Origin: Gammaproteobacteria bacterium
GTDB lineage: Bacteria; Pseudomonadota; Gammaproteobacteria; Pseudomonadales; Ketobacteraceae
NCBI GenBank assembly: GCA_013178375.1
Contig: JABLXQ010000020.1
Coordinates: 1-64,000, forward strand
Reading direction: 5' to 3'
Length of the DNA: 64,000 nucleotides
Shown piece after piece: positions 7,861 to 16,897 of this stretch (position 1 is the first letter of the stretch; every line of letters starts with the position of its first letter). A program made the translations under genes and the position numbers. The notes beneath the pieces are model-generated. The model ran no database searches. It saw nothing but the letters and a program-made list of their open reading frames with translations, and was not told the DNA's origin.

Positions 7861-10209
7861 TCATCCGCGATGCGCGTACGCTTTCAACATGCTGGGAATA
7901 TCCAGGATCAGCGCAATGCGACCGTCGCCAGTGATGGTGGCGCCTGCCATGCCCGGCGTGCCATGCAACATCTTCCCCAGTGGCTTGATCACGACCTCTT
8001 CCTGGCCAATAAGCTGGTCTACCACAAAGCCGACTTTCTGCGTGCCCACGCTGACAATCACCACATGAGCCTGTTTCTCACTGGCGGCTGCTCCGCGCAC
8101 CAGCCAGCGTTTCAGGTGAAACAGCGGCAATGCTTTTTCGCGCACCACCACCACTTCCTGTCCGTCCACCACGTTGGTACGTGACAGATCAAGATGGAAT
8201 ATTTCATTCACGTTCACCAGCGGCAACGCAAATGCCTGGTTACCGAGCATGACCATCAGTGTCGGCATGATGGCAAGGGTGAGCGGCACCTTGATGGCGA
8301 TGCGGGTGCCCACTCCCCTTTCGGATTTGACATCGATGGTGCCGTTGAGCTGGCTGATCTTGGTTTTCACCACATCCATGCCGACGCCACGGCCGGATAC
8401 ATCGGAGATGGTGTCCTTGGTGGAAAAGCCGGGGTGGAAAATCAGATTGAAGGCTTCGGTATCGCTGAGGCGTTCGGCTGTTTCAGTGTCCATCAGCCCT
8501 TTTTCCACCGCCTTGCGCTTGAGTACCGCCGGGTCCATGCCGCCGCCGTCGTCGGTGATGGACAGCACGATGTGATCACCTTCCTGCTGCGCTGCCAGCA
8601 CTACGCGACCGGTGCGGGGCTTGCCCATTTTTTCCCGTACATCCGGCGCCTCGATACCATGGTCGACGCTGTTGCGCACCAGGTGCACCAGTGGATCGGC
8701 CAGCGCTTCCACCAGATTCTTGTCGAGATCGGTTTCTTCGCCTTCCAGTTCCAGATTGATTTCTTTCTTCAGGTTGCGCGCCAGATCGCGCACCACGCGG
8801 GGGAAACGGCCGAATACTTTCTTGATCGGCTGCATGCGGGTTTTCATCACGGCGGTTTGCAGATCGCCGGTGACCACATCCAGATTCGCTACCGCTTTCG
8901 CCAGATCCTCGTCGGCGCTGCGCAGACCCAACCGCACCAGCCGGTTACGCACCAGCACCAGTTCGCCCACCATGTTCATGATGTCGTCCAGGCGCTTGGT
9001 ATCGACACGCACCGTGTTTTCGGCCGCTTCCTTGGGTGCCCCGGCCGCGCCAGCAGCGCCGGGACGGACAGTCTTGCGCTCGTCATCTTCATCGTCGGAG
9101 GCTGCCGCCGCAGCCGGTTTGGCCGCCGGACGTGAAGCTGGCTCAGCCTTGGGTTCCGGCTTGGGCGCAGCCTTCGCAGCGGGCTTTTCCACCGCTGCGG
9201 GTTTTTCAACGGCAGGCGCCTTGGGGGCAGCCGGTTTGGCTGGTTCCGCCGCGCCCTTGTGGGTGGGGCCTTTGCCCTTGCCGTGCAATTCGTCCAGCAG
9301 GGATTCGAATTCATCATCGGAAATCTGGTCGTCGCCGCCGGCCTTGCCTTTTGCTTTCGGCGCCGGTGATTCGTCGGCAGACTTTGGCGTGCCGCCATGC
9401 TTGCCCTTGCCGTGCAGTTCGTCCAGCAGCGCTTCGAATTCGTCGTCGGAAATTTCCTCGCCACCTGCCGCCTTGGCCGGAGCCGGTTTTGACGCCGCAG
9501 GTTTGGCTGCACTCACCGGTTTGCCCTTGCCATGCAACTGATCCAGCAGGGCTTCGAATTCCGCTTCCGTGATTTCGTCACCGTTGCCGGCGGCCGCTTT
9601 TACTTCCTCGTCTTCACCGAACAGATCGACACCCGTGTCTGCTGCCGCTGCGGACTTCGCTGGTGCCTTTTCGTCAGCCAGTGCGTCGAGCAGCTGTTCG
9701 AATTCCTCGTCCGTGATATCGCCCTGCTTTGTTCCGGCTGCCGCTGATTTTTTCGCTGCCGGCGCTGGTGCTTCCTCTTCAGGTTCAGGCGCGGCTGCAG
9801 CGTGGCCAGCGCCGGGAGCCTCGCCACGAATAATGGCATGCAGTGCATCCATCAACGAAGGATCGGCGGACTCGGGGTAGGCGCGCGCGTTTACCTGCGC
9901 AAACATGTTGTTCACAGCATCCAGGGCCTGCAGCACCACATCCATCAGTTCGGAGGTGATCGACAGTTTGTTGTTGCGCAGCAGGTCAAATACGTTTTCA
10001 GCGGCGTGGCAGAGTTCCACCAGCGTGTCCAGCTGCAGAAAGCCGGCACCGCCTTTTACCGTGTGGAAGCCACGAAAGATGGCATTCAGCAGATTGGCGT
10101 CGTCGGGCCGGTTCTCCAGTTCCACCAGCTGTTCCGATAACACTTCGAGGATTTCGCCGGCCTCAACCAGGAAATCCTGCAGAATCTCTTCATCAGCGTC
10201 GAAACTCAT
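7861..10209 (-). CDS. cheA: Chemotaxis histidine kinase CheA with a repeat-bearing linker instead of a clear P2 domain
   Basis: 782 residues. P1 (Hpt, 1-110) has the phospho-accepting His49 in FRGFHTVKGGAGF. Residues 110-395 are a low-complexity Ala/Lys/Pro linker where I see no typical globular P2; it contains four copies of a [DE]I[ST]xxEFExLLD motif (residues 163-177, 211-230, 251-270, 294-313). Then come P3 (DTKRLDDIMNMVGELVLVRN), the P4 ATPase (ADPLVHLVRNSVDHG, ITDDGGGMDP, VSGRGVGMDVVK) and a C-terminal CheW-like P5. It phosphorylates CheY and CheB. The four linker motifs resemble the CheY-binding FliM N-terminus in this same window. Confidence 0.97.
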   Translation of the reverse strand: MSFDADEEILQDFLVEAGEILEVLSEQLVELENRPDDANLLNAIFRGFHTVKGGAGFLQLDTLVELCHAAENVFDLLRNNKLSITSELMDVVLQALDAVNNMFAQVNARAYPESADPSLMDALHAIIRGEAPGAGHAAAAPEPEEEAPAPAAKKSAAAGTKQGDITDEEFEQLLDALADEKAPAKSAAAADTGVDLFGEDEEVKAAAGNGDEITEAEFEALLDQLHGKGKPVSAAKPAASKPAPAKAAGGEEISDDEFEALLDELHGKGKHGGTPKSADESPAPKAKGKAGGDDQISDDEFESLLDELHGKGKGPTHKGAAEPAKPAAPKAPAVEKPAAVEKPAAKAAPKPEPKAEPASRPAAKPAAAAASDDEDDERKTVRPGAAGAAGAPKEAAENTVRVDTKRLDDIMNMVGELVLVRNRLVRLGLRSADEDLAKAVANLDVVTGDLQTAVMKTRMQPIKKVFGRFPRVVRDLARNLKKEINLELEGEETDLDKNLVEALADPLVHLVRNSVDHGIEAPDVREKMGKPRTGRVVLAAQQEGDHIVLSITDDGGGMDPAVLKRKAVEKGLMDTETAERLSDTEAFNLIFHPGFSTKDTISDVSGRGVGMDVVKTKISQLNGTIDVKSERGVGTRIAIKVPLTLAIMPTLMVMLGNQAFALPLVNVNEIFHLDLSRTNVVDGQEVVVVREKALPLFHLKRWLVRGAAASEKQAHVVIVSVGTQKVGFVVDQLIGQEEVVIKPLGKMLHGTPGMAGATITGDGRIALILDIPSMLKAYAHRG
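9271..9723 (-). repeat. Region of four FliM/CheZ-like short motifs in the CheA linker
   Basis: Within cheA, four segments read GDITDEEFEQLLDAL, DEITEAEFEALLDQLHGKGK, EEISDDEFEALLDELHGKGK and DQISDDEFESLLDELHGKGK. Copies 2 to 4 share the LHGKGK tail; copy 1 is more divergent. They are separated by 23-40-residue low-complexity spacers. The FliM N-terminus in this window reads LSQDEIDALLHG and the CheZ C-terminus QDDVDALLSSLGF; both are of known CheY-binding families. Confidence 0.85.
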
Positions 10210-10221
10210 CCCCTGACTCCA

Positions 10222-10998
10222 TCAGAAACCGAGACTGGACAGCAGCGCATCCACATCATCCTGGCCGGCCACCACGTCATTGCGTTTGTCCGGATTGATG
10301 ATGGGCCCTTCCGGGCCGATGTTGGGCAGCGAGGTATCCACTATCTTTTCGGGTATATCGTGTTTGGTTCCGGTGATCTCGTCGATGGCGCCTGCCATGC
10401 GTACCAGATGCACCAGGCTTTCTTCCACTTCCTGCACCAGCTGGATCACGCGCTTGATTACCTGGCCAGTCAGATCCTGGAAATCCTGTGCCAGCAGAAT
10501 GTTGGAAAGATTGCTGTCGATTTTTGAGGTTTCATGCGCCGCCATATCGAGAAAATTGTCCATTTCCCGCGTCAGCAGCCGGAATTCCTCCGGTTTCATT
10601 TCCCGCCGCATCAGACGCTGCCATTCCGGCTTCAGCTCGCGGGCACGGTCACCCAGCTGCGACGACACCGGAATCGTGTTTTCCACCATATCCATGGTTT
10701 TGTTCGCGGCCTGTTCGGTTTTCTCGATCACATAATTCAGGCGCTGTGAGGCATCCTGCATGCGCGACATTTCATCATGCATGGCACTGCCGGCCTTGCT
10801 GGCATCAATGGAAAAATTCTTGATCGATTCGTGCAGGCTGCGGGTGAGTTTGCCTACTTCCTGAAACAGGTACTGGTCCCGCGCCTTGTGCAGGCTGGCG
10901 ATGGTCTGCATGGCTTCCACAGCATCGCCGCTTTCCAGTTGCGCCAGCAGGGTCTTCGCGTACTCGACCAGTGGTTCCTGTTGCGCTCGTTCCGTCAT
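10222..10998 (-). CDS. cheZ: Protein phosphatase CheZ
   Basis: 258 residues, predicted mostly helical. The long hairpin that forms the CheZ dimer includes the catalytic segment around LAQDFQDLTGQVIKRVIQLV (residues 168-187), which contains the Asp and Gln that act on phospho-CheY. The C-terminal tail, QDDVDALLSSLGF, is the CheY-docking helix also seen in enterobacterial CheZ. It dephosphorylates CheY and sits between cheY (32 bp) and cheA (12 bp). Confidence 0.96.
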   Translation of the reverse strand: MTERAQQEPLVEYAKTLLAQLESGDAVEAMQTIASLHKARDQYLFQEVGKLTRSLHESIKNFSIDASKAGSAMHDEMSRMQDASQRLNYVIEKTEQAANKTMDMVENTIPVSSQLGDRARELKPEWQRLMRREMKPEEFRLLTREMDNFLDMAAHETSKIDSNLSNILLAQDFQDLTGQVIKRVIQLVQEVEESLVHLVRMAGAIDEITGTKHDIPEKIVDTSLPNIGPEGPIINPDKRNDVVAGQDDVDALLSSLGF

Positions 10999-11030
10999 GC
11001 TTATCTCACATCCGTTCGACTTGCGCCGCC

Positions 11031-11417
11031 TCAGGCATCCACGCGCTCAAATATCTTCTCTATTTTTTCTTTCAGCGCCTGAGCCGTGAAAGGCTTGACC
11101 ACATAGCCGTTGACGCCGGCCTGGGCGGCCTCGATGATCTGCTCGCGCTTGGCTTCAGCCGTTACCATCAGCACCGGCAGGCTCTTGAGCTTGTCGTCGG
11201 AACGCACGGCCTTGAGCAGGTCGATGCCGGTCATGCCGGGCATATTCCAATCGGTAATAAGAAAGTCGAAATCAGACGCCTTCAGTAATGGCAGCGCCGA
11301 ACTTCCGTCATCCGCTTCCTGGGTGTTGGTAAACCCCAGATCGCGCAGCAGGTTTTTGATGATGCGCCTCATCGTGGAGAAGTCGTCGACGATGAGAATT
11401 TTCATGTTCTTGTTCAA
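11031..11417 (-). CDS. cheY: Chemotaxis response regulator CheY
   Basis: Single receiver domain: VDDFSTMRR (acidic pocket), [13 protein letters not shown] (phospho-Asp), VMVTAEAKR (Thr) and GYVVKPFT (Lys). Phospho-CheY binds FliM and reverses the motor. I chose a TTG start at 11415-11417, giving [13 protein letters not shown], because GGAGG lies five bases upstream. The ATG at 11405 (MKILIVDDF) is 17 bases from that site and the ATG at 11429 has none. The 109-base gap to fliA contains an imperfect palindrome (about 11455-11478) but no clear promoter. Confidence 0.95.
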   Translation of the reverse strand: MNKNMKILIVDDFSTMRRIIKNLLRDLGFTNTQEADDGSSALPLLKASDFDFLITDWNMPGMTGIDLLKAVRSDDKLKSLPVLMVTAEAKREQIIEAAQAGVNGYVVKPFTAQALKEKIEKIFERVDA

Positions 11418-11526
11418 GGCTGCCTCCATTGAACCGTTACAACTACACAGATTTGTTTAGGGAAGCTTTCCCGCTAAAAATTAAGTCTAGTAGCAGAATC
11501 CGCCGTATCCAGTTTTTGCTGAGGAA

Positions 11527-12261
11527 TCAAAGCCACTCACGTAGACGGGCGCGCAGGCGGTGGGCTGCCTGGCTGTGGATCTGGCTGACGCGGGACTCGC
11601 TGACCCCCAGCACCTCGCCGATTTCCTTGAGGTTGAGCTCCTGCTCGTAATACAGGGACAGCACCAGCTGCTCCCGTTCCGACAGGGTTTCGATGGCGGC
11701 GGCCAGATGCTGGCGGAAGTTGTCGCCGGTGAGTTCGTCCAGGGGATTGTCGGAGCCGCGATCATGGGCGGACAGATCGATGTGATCGTCCGGCGATTCC
11801 ATTTCGTCGATGCTGAACAGGCGGGTAGCCATGCTGTCCTGCAGCATGCCGTGGTAGTCGTCCAGACTGATGTCCAGTTCGGCGGCCACTTCACGATCAT
11901 GGGCATCGCGGCCCGTGCGGTGTTCGACGGCGCGCATGGCTTCCTGGATGCGGCGGGCATTGCGGTGCACGGAACGCGGTGCCCACTCGCCCTTGCGCAC
12001 CTCGTCCACCATGGCGCCACGGATGCGGATGCCGGCGTAGGTTTCAAAGCTGGCACCCTTGGTGTTGTCGAAACGCTTGATGGCATCGAGCAGGCCGATC
12101 ATGCCGGCCTGGTAGAGATCTTCCACTGCGACAGACGAAGGGAGCCGCGCCACCAGGTGATGGGCGATCCGTTTCACCAGCGGCGTGTACTGTTCCACCA
12201 TGACGGCGAGAGGCGGTGCCGTTTCATCACTGTACATAGCGTAGCGGTTGACACCCGGCAT
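11527..12261 (-). CDS. fliA: Flagellar sigma factor FliA (sigma-28)
   Basis: 244 residues with the sigma-28 regions in order: region 2 (YTPLVKRIAHHLVARLPSSV, EDLYQAGMIGLLDAIKRFD, FETYAGIRIRGAMVDEVRKG), region 3 and region 4 (LSEREQLVLSLYYEQELNLK, SESRVSQIHSQA). It directs transcription of late flagellar and chemotaxis genes and is normally held by FlgM. It is the last gene of flhA-flhF-flhG-fliA, 11 bp after flhG. Confidence 0.97.
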   Translation of the reverse strand: MPGVNRYAMYSDETAPPLAVMVEQYTPLVKRIAHHLVARLPSSVAVEDLYQAGMIGLLDAIKRFDNTKGASFETYAGIRIRGAMVDEVRKGEWAPRSVHRNARRIQEAMRAVEHRTGRDAHDREVAAELDISLDDYHGMLQDSMATRLFSIDEMESPDDHIDLSAHDRGSDNPLDELTGDNFRQHLAAAIETLSEREQLVLSLYYEQELNLKEIGEVLGVSESRVSQIHSQAAHRLRARLREWL

Positions 12262-12272
12262 GTTGCGTCCTG

Positions 12273-13112
12273 CTAGCGAACTGCAGCTCCCTGCACCAGA
12301 CGGTCCACGAAAAACTCAAGATGTCCGCGGGGTGTCATGGGCAGCGGCCAACTGTCGACCTTGTTGGCCAGCGTACGGAAGGCCAGTGCAGCCTTGCTGC
12401 GGGGATAGGCTTCCACCACCGCTTTTTGCCGCATGACAGCCTTGCGCACGTACTCATCAAAGGGAATGCATCCAATAAATTGTAGCGCGACATCCAGAAA
12501 CCGGTCGGTAACCCGGGACAATTTCGCGTAGAGTTCGCGCCCTTCCTGCTGGCTGCGCACCATGTTCGCCAGAATATTGAAACGGTGCATGCCATGTTGT
12601 TGATTCAACAGCTTGATCATGGCGTAGGCGTCGGTAATCGACGTGGGTTCGTTGGTGACAACGAAAAGGCTTTCCTGGGCAGCAGTGACAAAGCTCATCA
12701 CCATGTCGGAGATGCCAGCGGCAGTATCGATCAGCAATACGTCAACATCATTGCTCAGTTCGCTGAACGCATGAATCAGGCCGGCGTGTTCGCGGGCGCC
12801 CATGCTGACCAGCTCGGCAGTGCCCGACGAGGCCGGCACGATTTTCATTCCGCCCGGGCCATCCACCAGAATATCGCGCAGGCTGCATTCGCCTTTCAGT
12901 ACGTGGGACAAATTTTCCCGCGCGGTAATACCGAGCAGGATATCGAGATTGGCCAGTCCCAGGTCCGCATCCATCAACACCACGCGACGACCCATTTCCG
13001 CCAGGCACATGCCCAGATTGATGGTGACGTTACTTTTGCCAACGCCACCCTTGCCGCCTGTCACCGCGATGACCTGTACTGGATGAGTACTCATAAATGA
13101 ATTCACAAACAC
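12273..13112 (-). CDS. flhG: Flagellar number regulator FlhG/FleN, MinD-like ATPase
   Basis: 279 residues. Deviant Walker A VTGGKGGVGKSNV, VVLMDADLGLANLDILLG, VLLIDTAAGISD and the C-terminal SWPLPMTPRGHLEFFVDRLV are those of FleN/FlhG. It limits the number of polar flagella, acting against FlhF and, in Pseudomonas, on the activator FleQ. The 5' end has several possible starts: GTG 13112, GTG 13106 (AAAGG five bases upstream, the best site) and ATG 13094. The functional domain begins soon after the last. Confidence 0.95.
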   Translation of the reverse strand: MFVNSFMSTHPVQVIAVTGGKGGVGKSNVTINLGMCLAEMGRRVVLMDADLGLANLDILLGITARENLSHVLKGECSLRDILVDGPGGMKIVPASSGTAELVSMGAREHAGLIHAFSELSNDVDVLLIDTAAGISDMVMSFVTAAQESLFVVTNEPTSITDAYAMIKLLNQQHGMHRFNILANMVRSQQEGRELYAKLSRVTDRFLDVALQFIGCIPFDEYVRKAVMRQKAVVEAYPRSKAALAFRTLANKVDSWPLPMTPRGHLEFFVDRLVQGAAVR

Positions 13113-13127
13113 CTTTACTTAGCGTCG

Positions 13128-14594
13128 TTACGCGTAGGCCAGACCGGATTGCGCCGTCAGGGAGTCGCTATAGAGATCCGCCACCAGGCTGTCGTCGGCC
13201 TTGTTCTCCTTCGCCAGGGCAATAGCGTGATTGATCAGGCGGGATGGCTGCGGGCAGGCGATGTCGTCCGGGATGTTCTGGCCGTCTGTAATGTAGGCAA
13301 TGGGTAACTGCGCTTCGATTGCTACACTTAAAGCCTCGCCCAAAGAGGCGGATTCGTCCAGTTTTGTGAACACACACCCTTCAAGATTCAAGTGCTTGTA
13401 GTCGTCGATGGCCTTGTCAAGAATCCGGCGCTGGCAGGTGGAGGACAGTACCAGCCAGCGTTGGATGTTGGCGCCCATCGCTTCCAGCATCTTCATCTGC
13501 TCGCGGTGCACCTGATCCTTGTGGCTGAGGCCGGCGGTGTCGATCAACACCAGTTTCTTGCGCGCCAGGCCACGCAGGATGTGCTCCAGCGAATTCTGTT
13601 CAGTTACTACCCGCACTGGAATTTTCAGGATGCGGCCCAAGGTGCTCAGTTGTTCATGACCGGCAATGCGATAGCTGTCGGTGGTCACCAGCGCAATATC
13701 ATCGGCGCCGTGTTCCAGTACATGACGGGTGGCCAGCTTGGCGATGGTGGTGGTCTTGCCCACACCGGCAGGACCAACGAAAGCGAAAATGCCGCCATGC
13801 GCGAGAATGTCTTCGGTCACCAGTGGCAGATCCTCGCCCAGCTCTTTCAGCGCATGTTGCCATGCAGCCTTGTTGTCCATTTCCGGCGCCAGGTTGCGAG
13901 TCAGTTTGCGGCACAGCGCCGGTGACAATCCCAGTTTGGTCAGACGCTTGAAGACATTGGCCTCCAGCGGATGGCGATAGCTGAAATCACCCCACGACAC
14001 ATTTGCCAGCTGCACGTTGAGCATGTTGCGCAACTGACTGAGTTCGCTGCGCATGGCTGCCAGCTCGCCGTTGGCAGCGGCGGGTGCCGGCTGTACGCGG
14101 GGCGCTGCCGGCGCGGGCGCTTTGGCTGGTGCCTGGGTTTGTGCCTGGATTTGCGCCTGCCGGGCCTGCGCCTGCGGGCTGATTTCCACGCTGGGCTCGG
14201 CATCGGCCTGTGCCCGTTGTTCCTGCAGCTGGCGCCGCAGCAATTCGTTGAACTGGCGGCTGGCGCTTTGCGCACGCTGCTGGTCCGCCTTCAGTTTCAT
14301 CTGTTCGGCCAGTGCGGGATCCTGACGTTTGTCCTGCTGGATCAGACGGGCCGGATCACCCTGCGCCGGTGCAACGACTGGCGCGCTGGCGTCCATGAAC
14401 GGCGGCACATGGTTGGCCTCGCGCTCACGGGCAGAGTGTTCCGCCAGAAAAGTGCCGTAGTCGGCGGCCGCAATGATTTCCACACCACCGGCCACCTTGC
14501 GGTTGGACAGGATGACGGCATCGGCACCCAGCGCGTCGCGTACCAGTTTCAGGGCCTGGCGCATATCCGGTGCGTTGAATTTTTGTGTATTCAT
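13128..14594 (-). CDS. flhF: Flagellar biosynthesis GTPase FlhF
   Basis: 488 residues: an N-terminal B domain (MNTQKFNAPDMRQALKLVRD), a long Gln/Ala/Pro-rich linker (about 95-185), then the SRP-type NG GTPase. G1 is FVGPAGVGKTTTIAKLA, VLIDTAGLSHKD is G3, and FTKLDESASLGEAL is the TKxD-type guanine motif. FlhF fixes the site of flagellar assembly at the pole and works with FlhG. It is 53 bp downstream of flhA, in the same operon. Confidence 0.96.
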   Translation of the reverse strand: MNTQKFNAPDMRQALKLVRDALGADAVILSNRKVAGGVEIIAAADYGTFLAEHSAREREANHVPPFMDASAPVVAPAQGDPARLIQQDKRQDPALAEQMKLKADQQRAQSASRQFNELLRRQLQEQRAQADAEPSVEISPQAQARQAQIQAQTQAPAKAPAPAAPRVQPAPAAANGELAAMRSELSQLRNMLNVQLANVSWGDFSYRHPLEANVFKRLTKLGLSPALCRKLTRNLAPEMDNKAAWQHALKELGEDLPLVTEDILAHGGIFAFVGPAGVGKTTTIAKLATRHVLEHGADDIALVTTDSYRIAGHEQLSTLGRILKIPVRVVTEQNSLEHILRGLARKKLVLIDTAGLSHKDQVHREQMKMLEAMGANIQRWLVLSSTCQRRILDKAIDDYKHLNLEGCVFTKLDESASLGEALSVAIEAQLPIAYITDGQNIPDDIACPQPSRLINHAIALAKENKADDSLVADLYSDSLTAQSGLAYA

Positions 14595-14647
14595 GATGCT
14601 TTACCTTTCTGAAATCATTGTGACTTTTCAAAATCATCGCGTCTGGA

Positions 14648-16768
14648 TTATTGGCCAACGGACGCGGTGATGGTGATCTGTTTGTTGTCAGGCACTTCGT
14701 TGTACGACAACACATGCAGGCCCTGAACACTGAAGCGCAGGAAGCGCGACAACATCGGGCGGATACCTTGCGACACCAGCAGAACAGCGGGGTTGCCCGC
14801 CACTTCCTGCTTCTGTGCCGCCTTCGAAACCGAGCGTTGCAGTTTTTCCGCCAGACCCGGTTCGATAATGGCGTCGCTGGGTGTACCGCCAGAATTCAGT
14901 GCTTGCTGTACCGACTGTAGCAACAACTGTTCCAGCTCTGGCTGCAGCGTGATTACCGGCAATTCGCGGCCCACGCCGTAGATGGTTTGTACGATCAGAC
15001 GGGACAGCGAAACCCGGGCAGCGGAGGTGAGCGCATCGGCGTCCTGATTCTTCGGCGCGGTTTCCGCCAGCGCTTCGGCGATGGTGCGAATGTCGCGGAT
15101 CGGCACGCCTTCCTGCAGCAGGTTTTGCAGTACCTTGTGCAACTTGCTGAGCGGCAACGGATTTGGCACCAGGTTCTCCACCAGCTTGGGCGAATTCTTC
15201 TGCAGGTTTTCCAGCAGCTTCTGCACTTCCTCGAAGCCCAGCAATTCGTGCGCGTGTTTCAGCATGATCTGGTTAAGGTGCGTGGCAACCACCGTGCTGG
15301 CATCCACCACGGTGTAACCCATGGTCTGGGCCTGATCGCGCTGCGCGGGTTCGATCCACACGGCATCGAGTCCGAACGCCGGGTCCTTGCATTCGATTCC
15401 GTTGACGGTGCCAAAAACCTGACCCGGGTTGATCGCCAGTTCGCGGTCGGCATGCACTTCGGCTTCGTCGATGGCAACACCCATCAAGGTCACGCGGTAC
15501 GCATTCGGCAGCAAATCCAGGTTGTCGCGGATATGCACCGACGGCACCAGGAAACCCAGCTCCTGCGAGAGCTTTTTCCGTACACCCTTGATCCGTCCCA
15601 GCAGCTGGCCGCCCTGCCCCTTGTCCACCAGCGGAATCAGGCGGTAACCCACTTCCAGGCCAATGGAATCCACCGGCTGCACATCGTCCCAACCCAGTTC
15701 TTTCCACTCGCCTTCCCTCGAAGCCGCCATTTCCTCCCGCTGTTTTTCCCGCGCAGCTTCTGCCACGGCAGGACTGGCCGCCAACTCCCGGCGGTAATAC
15801 AGCCAGTAGGCACCGCCACCGCAGAGTGCGGCCAGACTGAGAAACGCCAGGTGCGGCATGCCGGGAATCAGACCCATGATCGCCATGATCAAGCCGGAAA
15901 TCGCCAGCGCCTGCGGCGAGCCAAACATTTGACGCATGATCTGCGCGCCCAGCTCTTCGGAACTGTTCACGCGGGTTACGATGATGGCGGCGGCAGTGGA
16001 CAGCAGCAGCGATGGAATCTGCGCCACCAGACCATCGCCGATGGTGAGCAGCGCGTATGCCTTCAGCGCTTCGTTGAAACCCAGATTGAATTGCGCCATG
16101 CCAATGGCAATGCCGCCGATGACGTTGATGAACAGGATCAGGATGCCCGCCACGGCGTCGCCGCGCACGAATTTGCTGGCACCGTCCATCGCTCCGTAGA
16201 AGTCCGCTTCCGACGACACTTCCTGGCGACGCTTCTTGGCTTCTTCCTGATTGATGACGCCCGCGTTCAGATCCGCATCGATGGACATCTGCTTGCCGGG
16301 CATGGCATCCAGAGTGAACCGCGCGCTCACTTCCGAAATCCGCCCGGCGCCCTTGGTGACCACCACGAAATTGATGATCACCAGAATTGAAAACACCACG
16401 ATACCTACCGCGTAATTACCGCCGATCACCACATTGCCGAACGCCTCGATCACCTTGCCCGCCGCATCGCCACCTTCATGGCCATGCAGCAACACCACCC
16501 GGGTGGACGCAATGTTCAGCGCCAGCCGCAACAGGGTGGCCACCAGCAGGATGGTGGGAAAAGTGGCGAAATCCAGCGGCCGCAAGCTGTACACCGCCAC
16601 CAGCAACACCACCAGCGACAATGCAATGTTGAACGTGAACAACACGTCCAGCAGGAACGTCGGCATGGGCAATGTCATCATCGCCATGATGATCATCAGG
16701 AAAATCGGGGCACCGAGATTTCCCTGCTTCAGAATATTTTTGGTTTGAGCAGCAAAGCCAGCAGCCAT
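14648..16768 (-). CDS. flhA: Flagellar export gate protein FlhA
   Basis: 706 residues, about the usual length. The N-terminal half has eight predicted membrane helices and the conserved cytoplasmic FHIPEP-type loop (TKGAGRISEVSARFTLDAMP, KQMSIDADLNAG); the C-terminal half is the cytoplasmic ring that docks chaperone-substrate complexes (VHIRDNLDLLPNAYRV). It forms the nonameric export gate. A sigma-54-type promoter at 16827-16844 is about 60 bases upstream, so flhA heads its own operon (flhA-flhF-flhG-fliA) apart from flhB upstream. Confidence 0.97.
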   Translation of the reverse strand: MAAGFAAQTKNILKQGNLGAPIFLMIIMAMMTLPMPTFLLDVLFTFNIALSLVVLLVAVYSLRPLDFATFPTILLVATLLRLALNIASTRVVLLHGHEGGDAAGKVIEAFGNVVIGGNYAVGIVVFSILVIINFVVVTKGAGRISEVSARFTLDAMPGKQMSIDADLNAGVINQEEAKKRRQEVSSEADFYGAMDGASKFVRGDAVAGILILFINVIGGIAIGMAQFNLGFNEALKAYALLTIGDGLVAQIPSLLLSTAAAIIVTRVNSSEELGAQIMRQMFGSPQALAISGLIMAIMGLIPGMPHLAFLSLAALCGGGAYWLYYRRELAASPAVAEAAREKQREEMAASREGEWKELGWDDVQPVDSIGLEVGYRLIPLVDKGQGGQLLGRIKGVRKKLSQELGFLVPSVHIRDNLDLLPNAYRVTLMGVAIDEAEVHADRELAINPGQVFGTVNGIECKDPAFGLDAVWIEPAQRDQAQTMGYTVVDASTVVATHLNQIMLKHAHELLGFEEVQKLLENLQKNSPKLVENLVPNPLPLSKLHKVLQNLLQEGVPIRDIRTIAEALAETAPKNQDADALTSAARVSLSRLIVQTIYGVGRELPVITLQPELEQLLLQSVQQALNSGGTPSDAIIEPGLAEKLQRSVSKAAQKQEVAGNPAVLLVSQGIRPMLSRFLRFSVQGLHVLSYNEVPDNKQITITASVGQ

Positions 16769-16826
16769 GACACCTTCGCAATAACGCTAACAGAAATTTG
16801 ACGCAGAACGCGGTTACGGAGGGATA

Positions 16827-16844
16827 TCGCAAGGATCGTGCCTG
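16827..16844 (-). promoter_or_regulatory. Sigma-54 (RpoN) promoter of flhA
   Basis: Minus strand reads AGGCACGATCCTTGCGA: GG at -24 and GC at -12 with exactly ten bases between, matching the TGGCACG-N4-TTGC consensus except at the first position. Start of transcription would be near 16817, about 48 bases before the flhA ATG. RpoN control of flhA is known in Pseudomonas. Confidence 0.85.
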
Positions 16845-16897
16845 ATCGGGTGGTGCTGGCGAGAGATTTTTTTCTGTTGGAAATTGAAGGGGTTATT

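Noticed and set aside
9271-9723. Repeated units in cheA considered as a CRISPR-like or tandem DNA repeat
   Set aside because: Spacing is irregular, similarity is at protein level and in frame, and the units lie inside a coding sequence.
11430-11526. Sigma-28 promoter upstream of cheY
   Set aside because: No sequence close to the TAAA-N15-GCCGATAA type consensus; cheY may be read through from fliA or use another promoter.
14987-16390. Plus-strand open frame (467 codons) opposite flhA
   Set aside because: Arg/His/Gln-rich shadow of the FlhA reading frame with no family resemblance or ribosome site.
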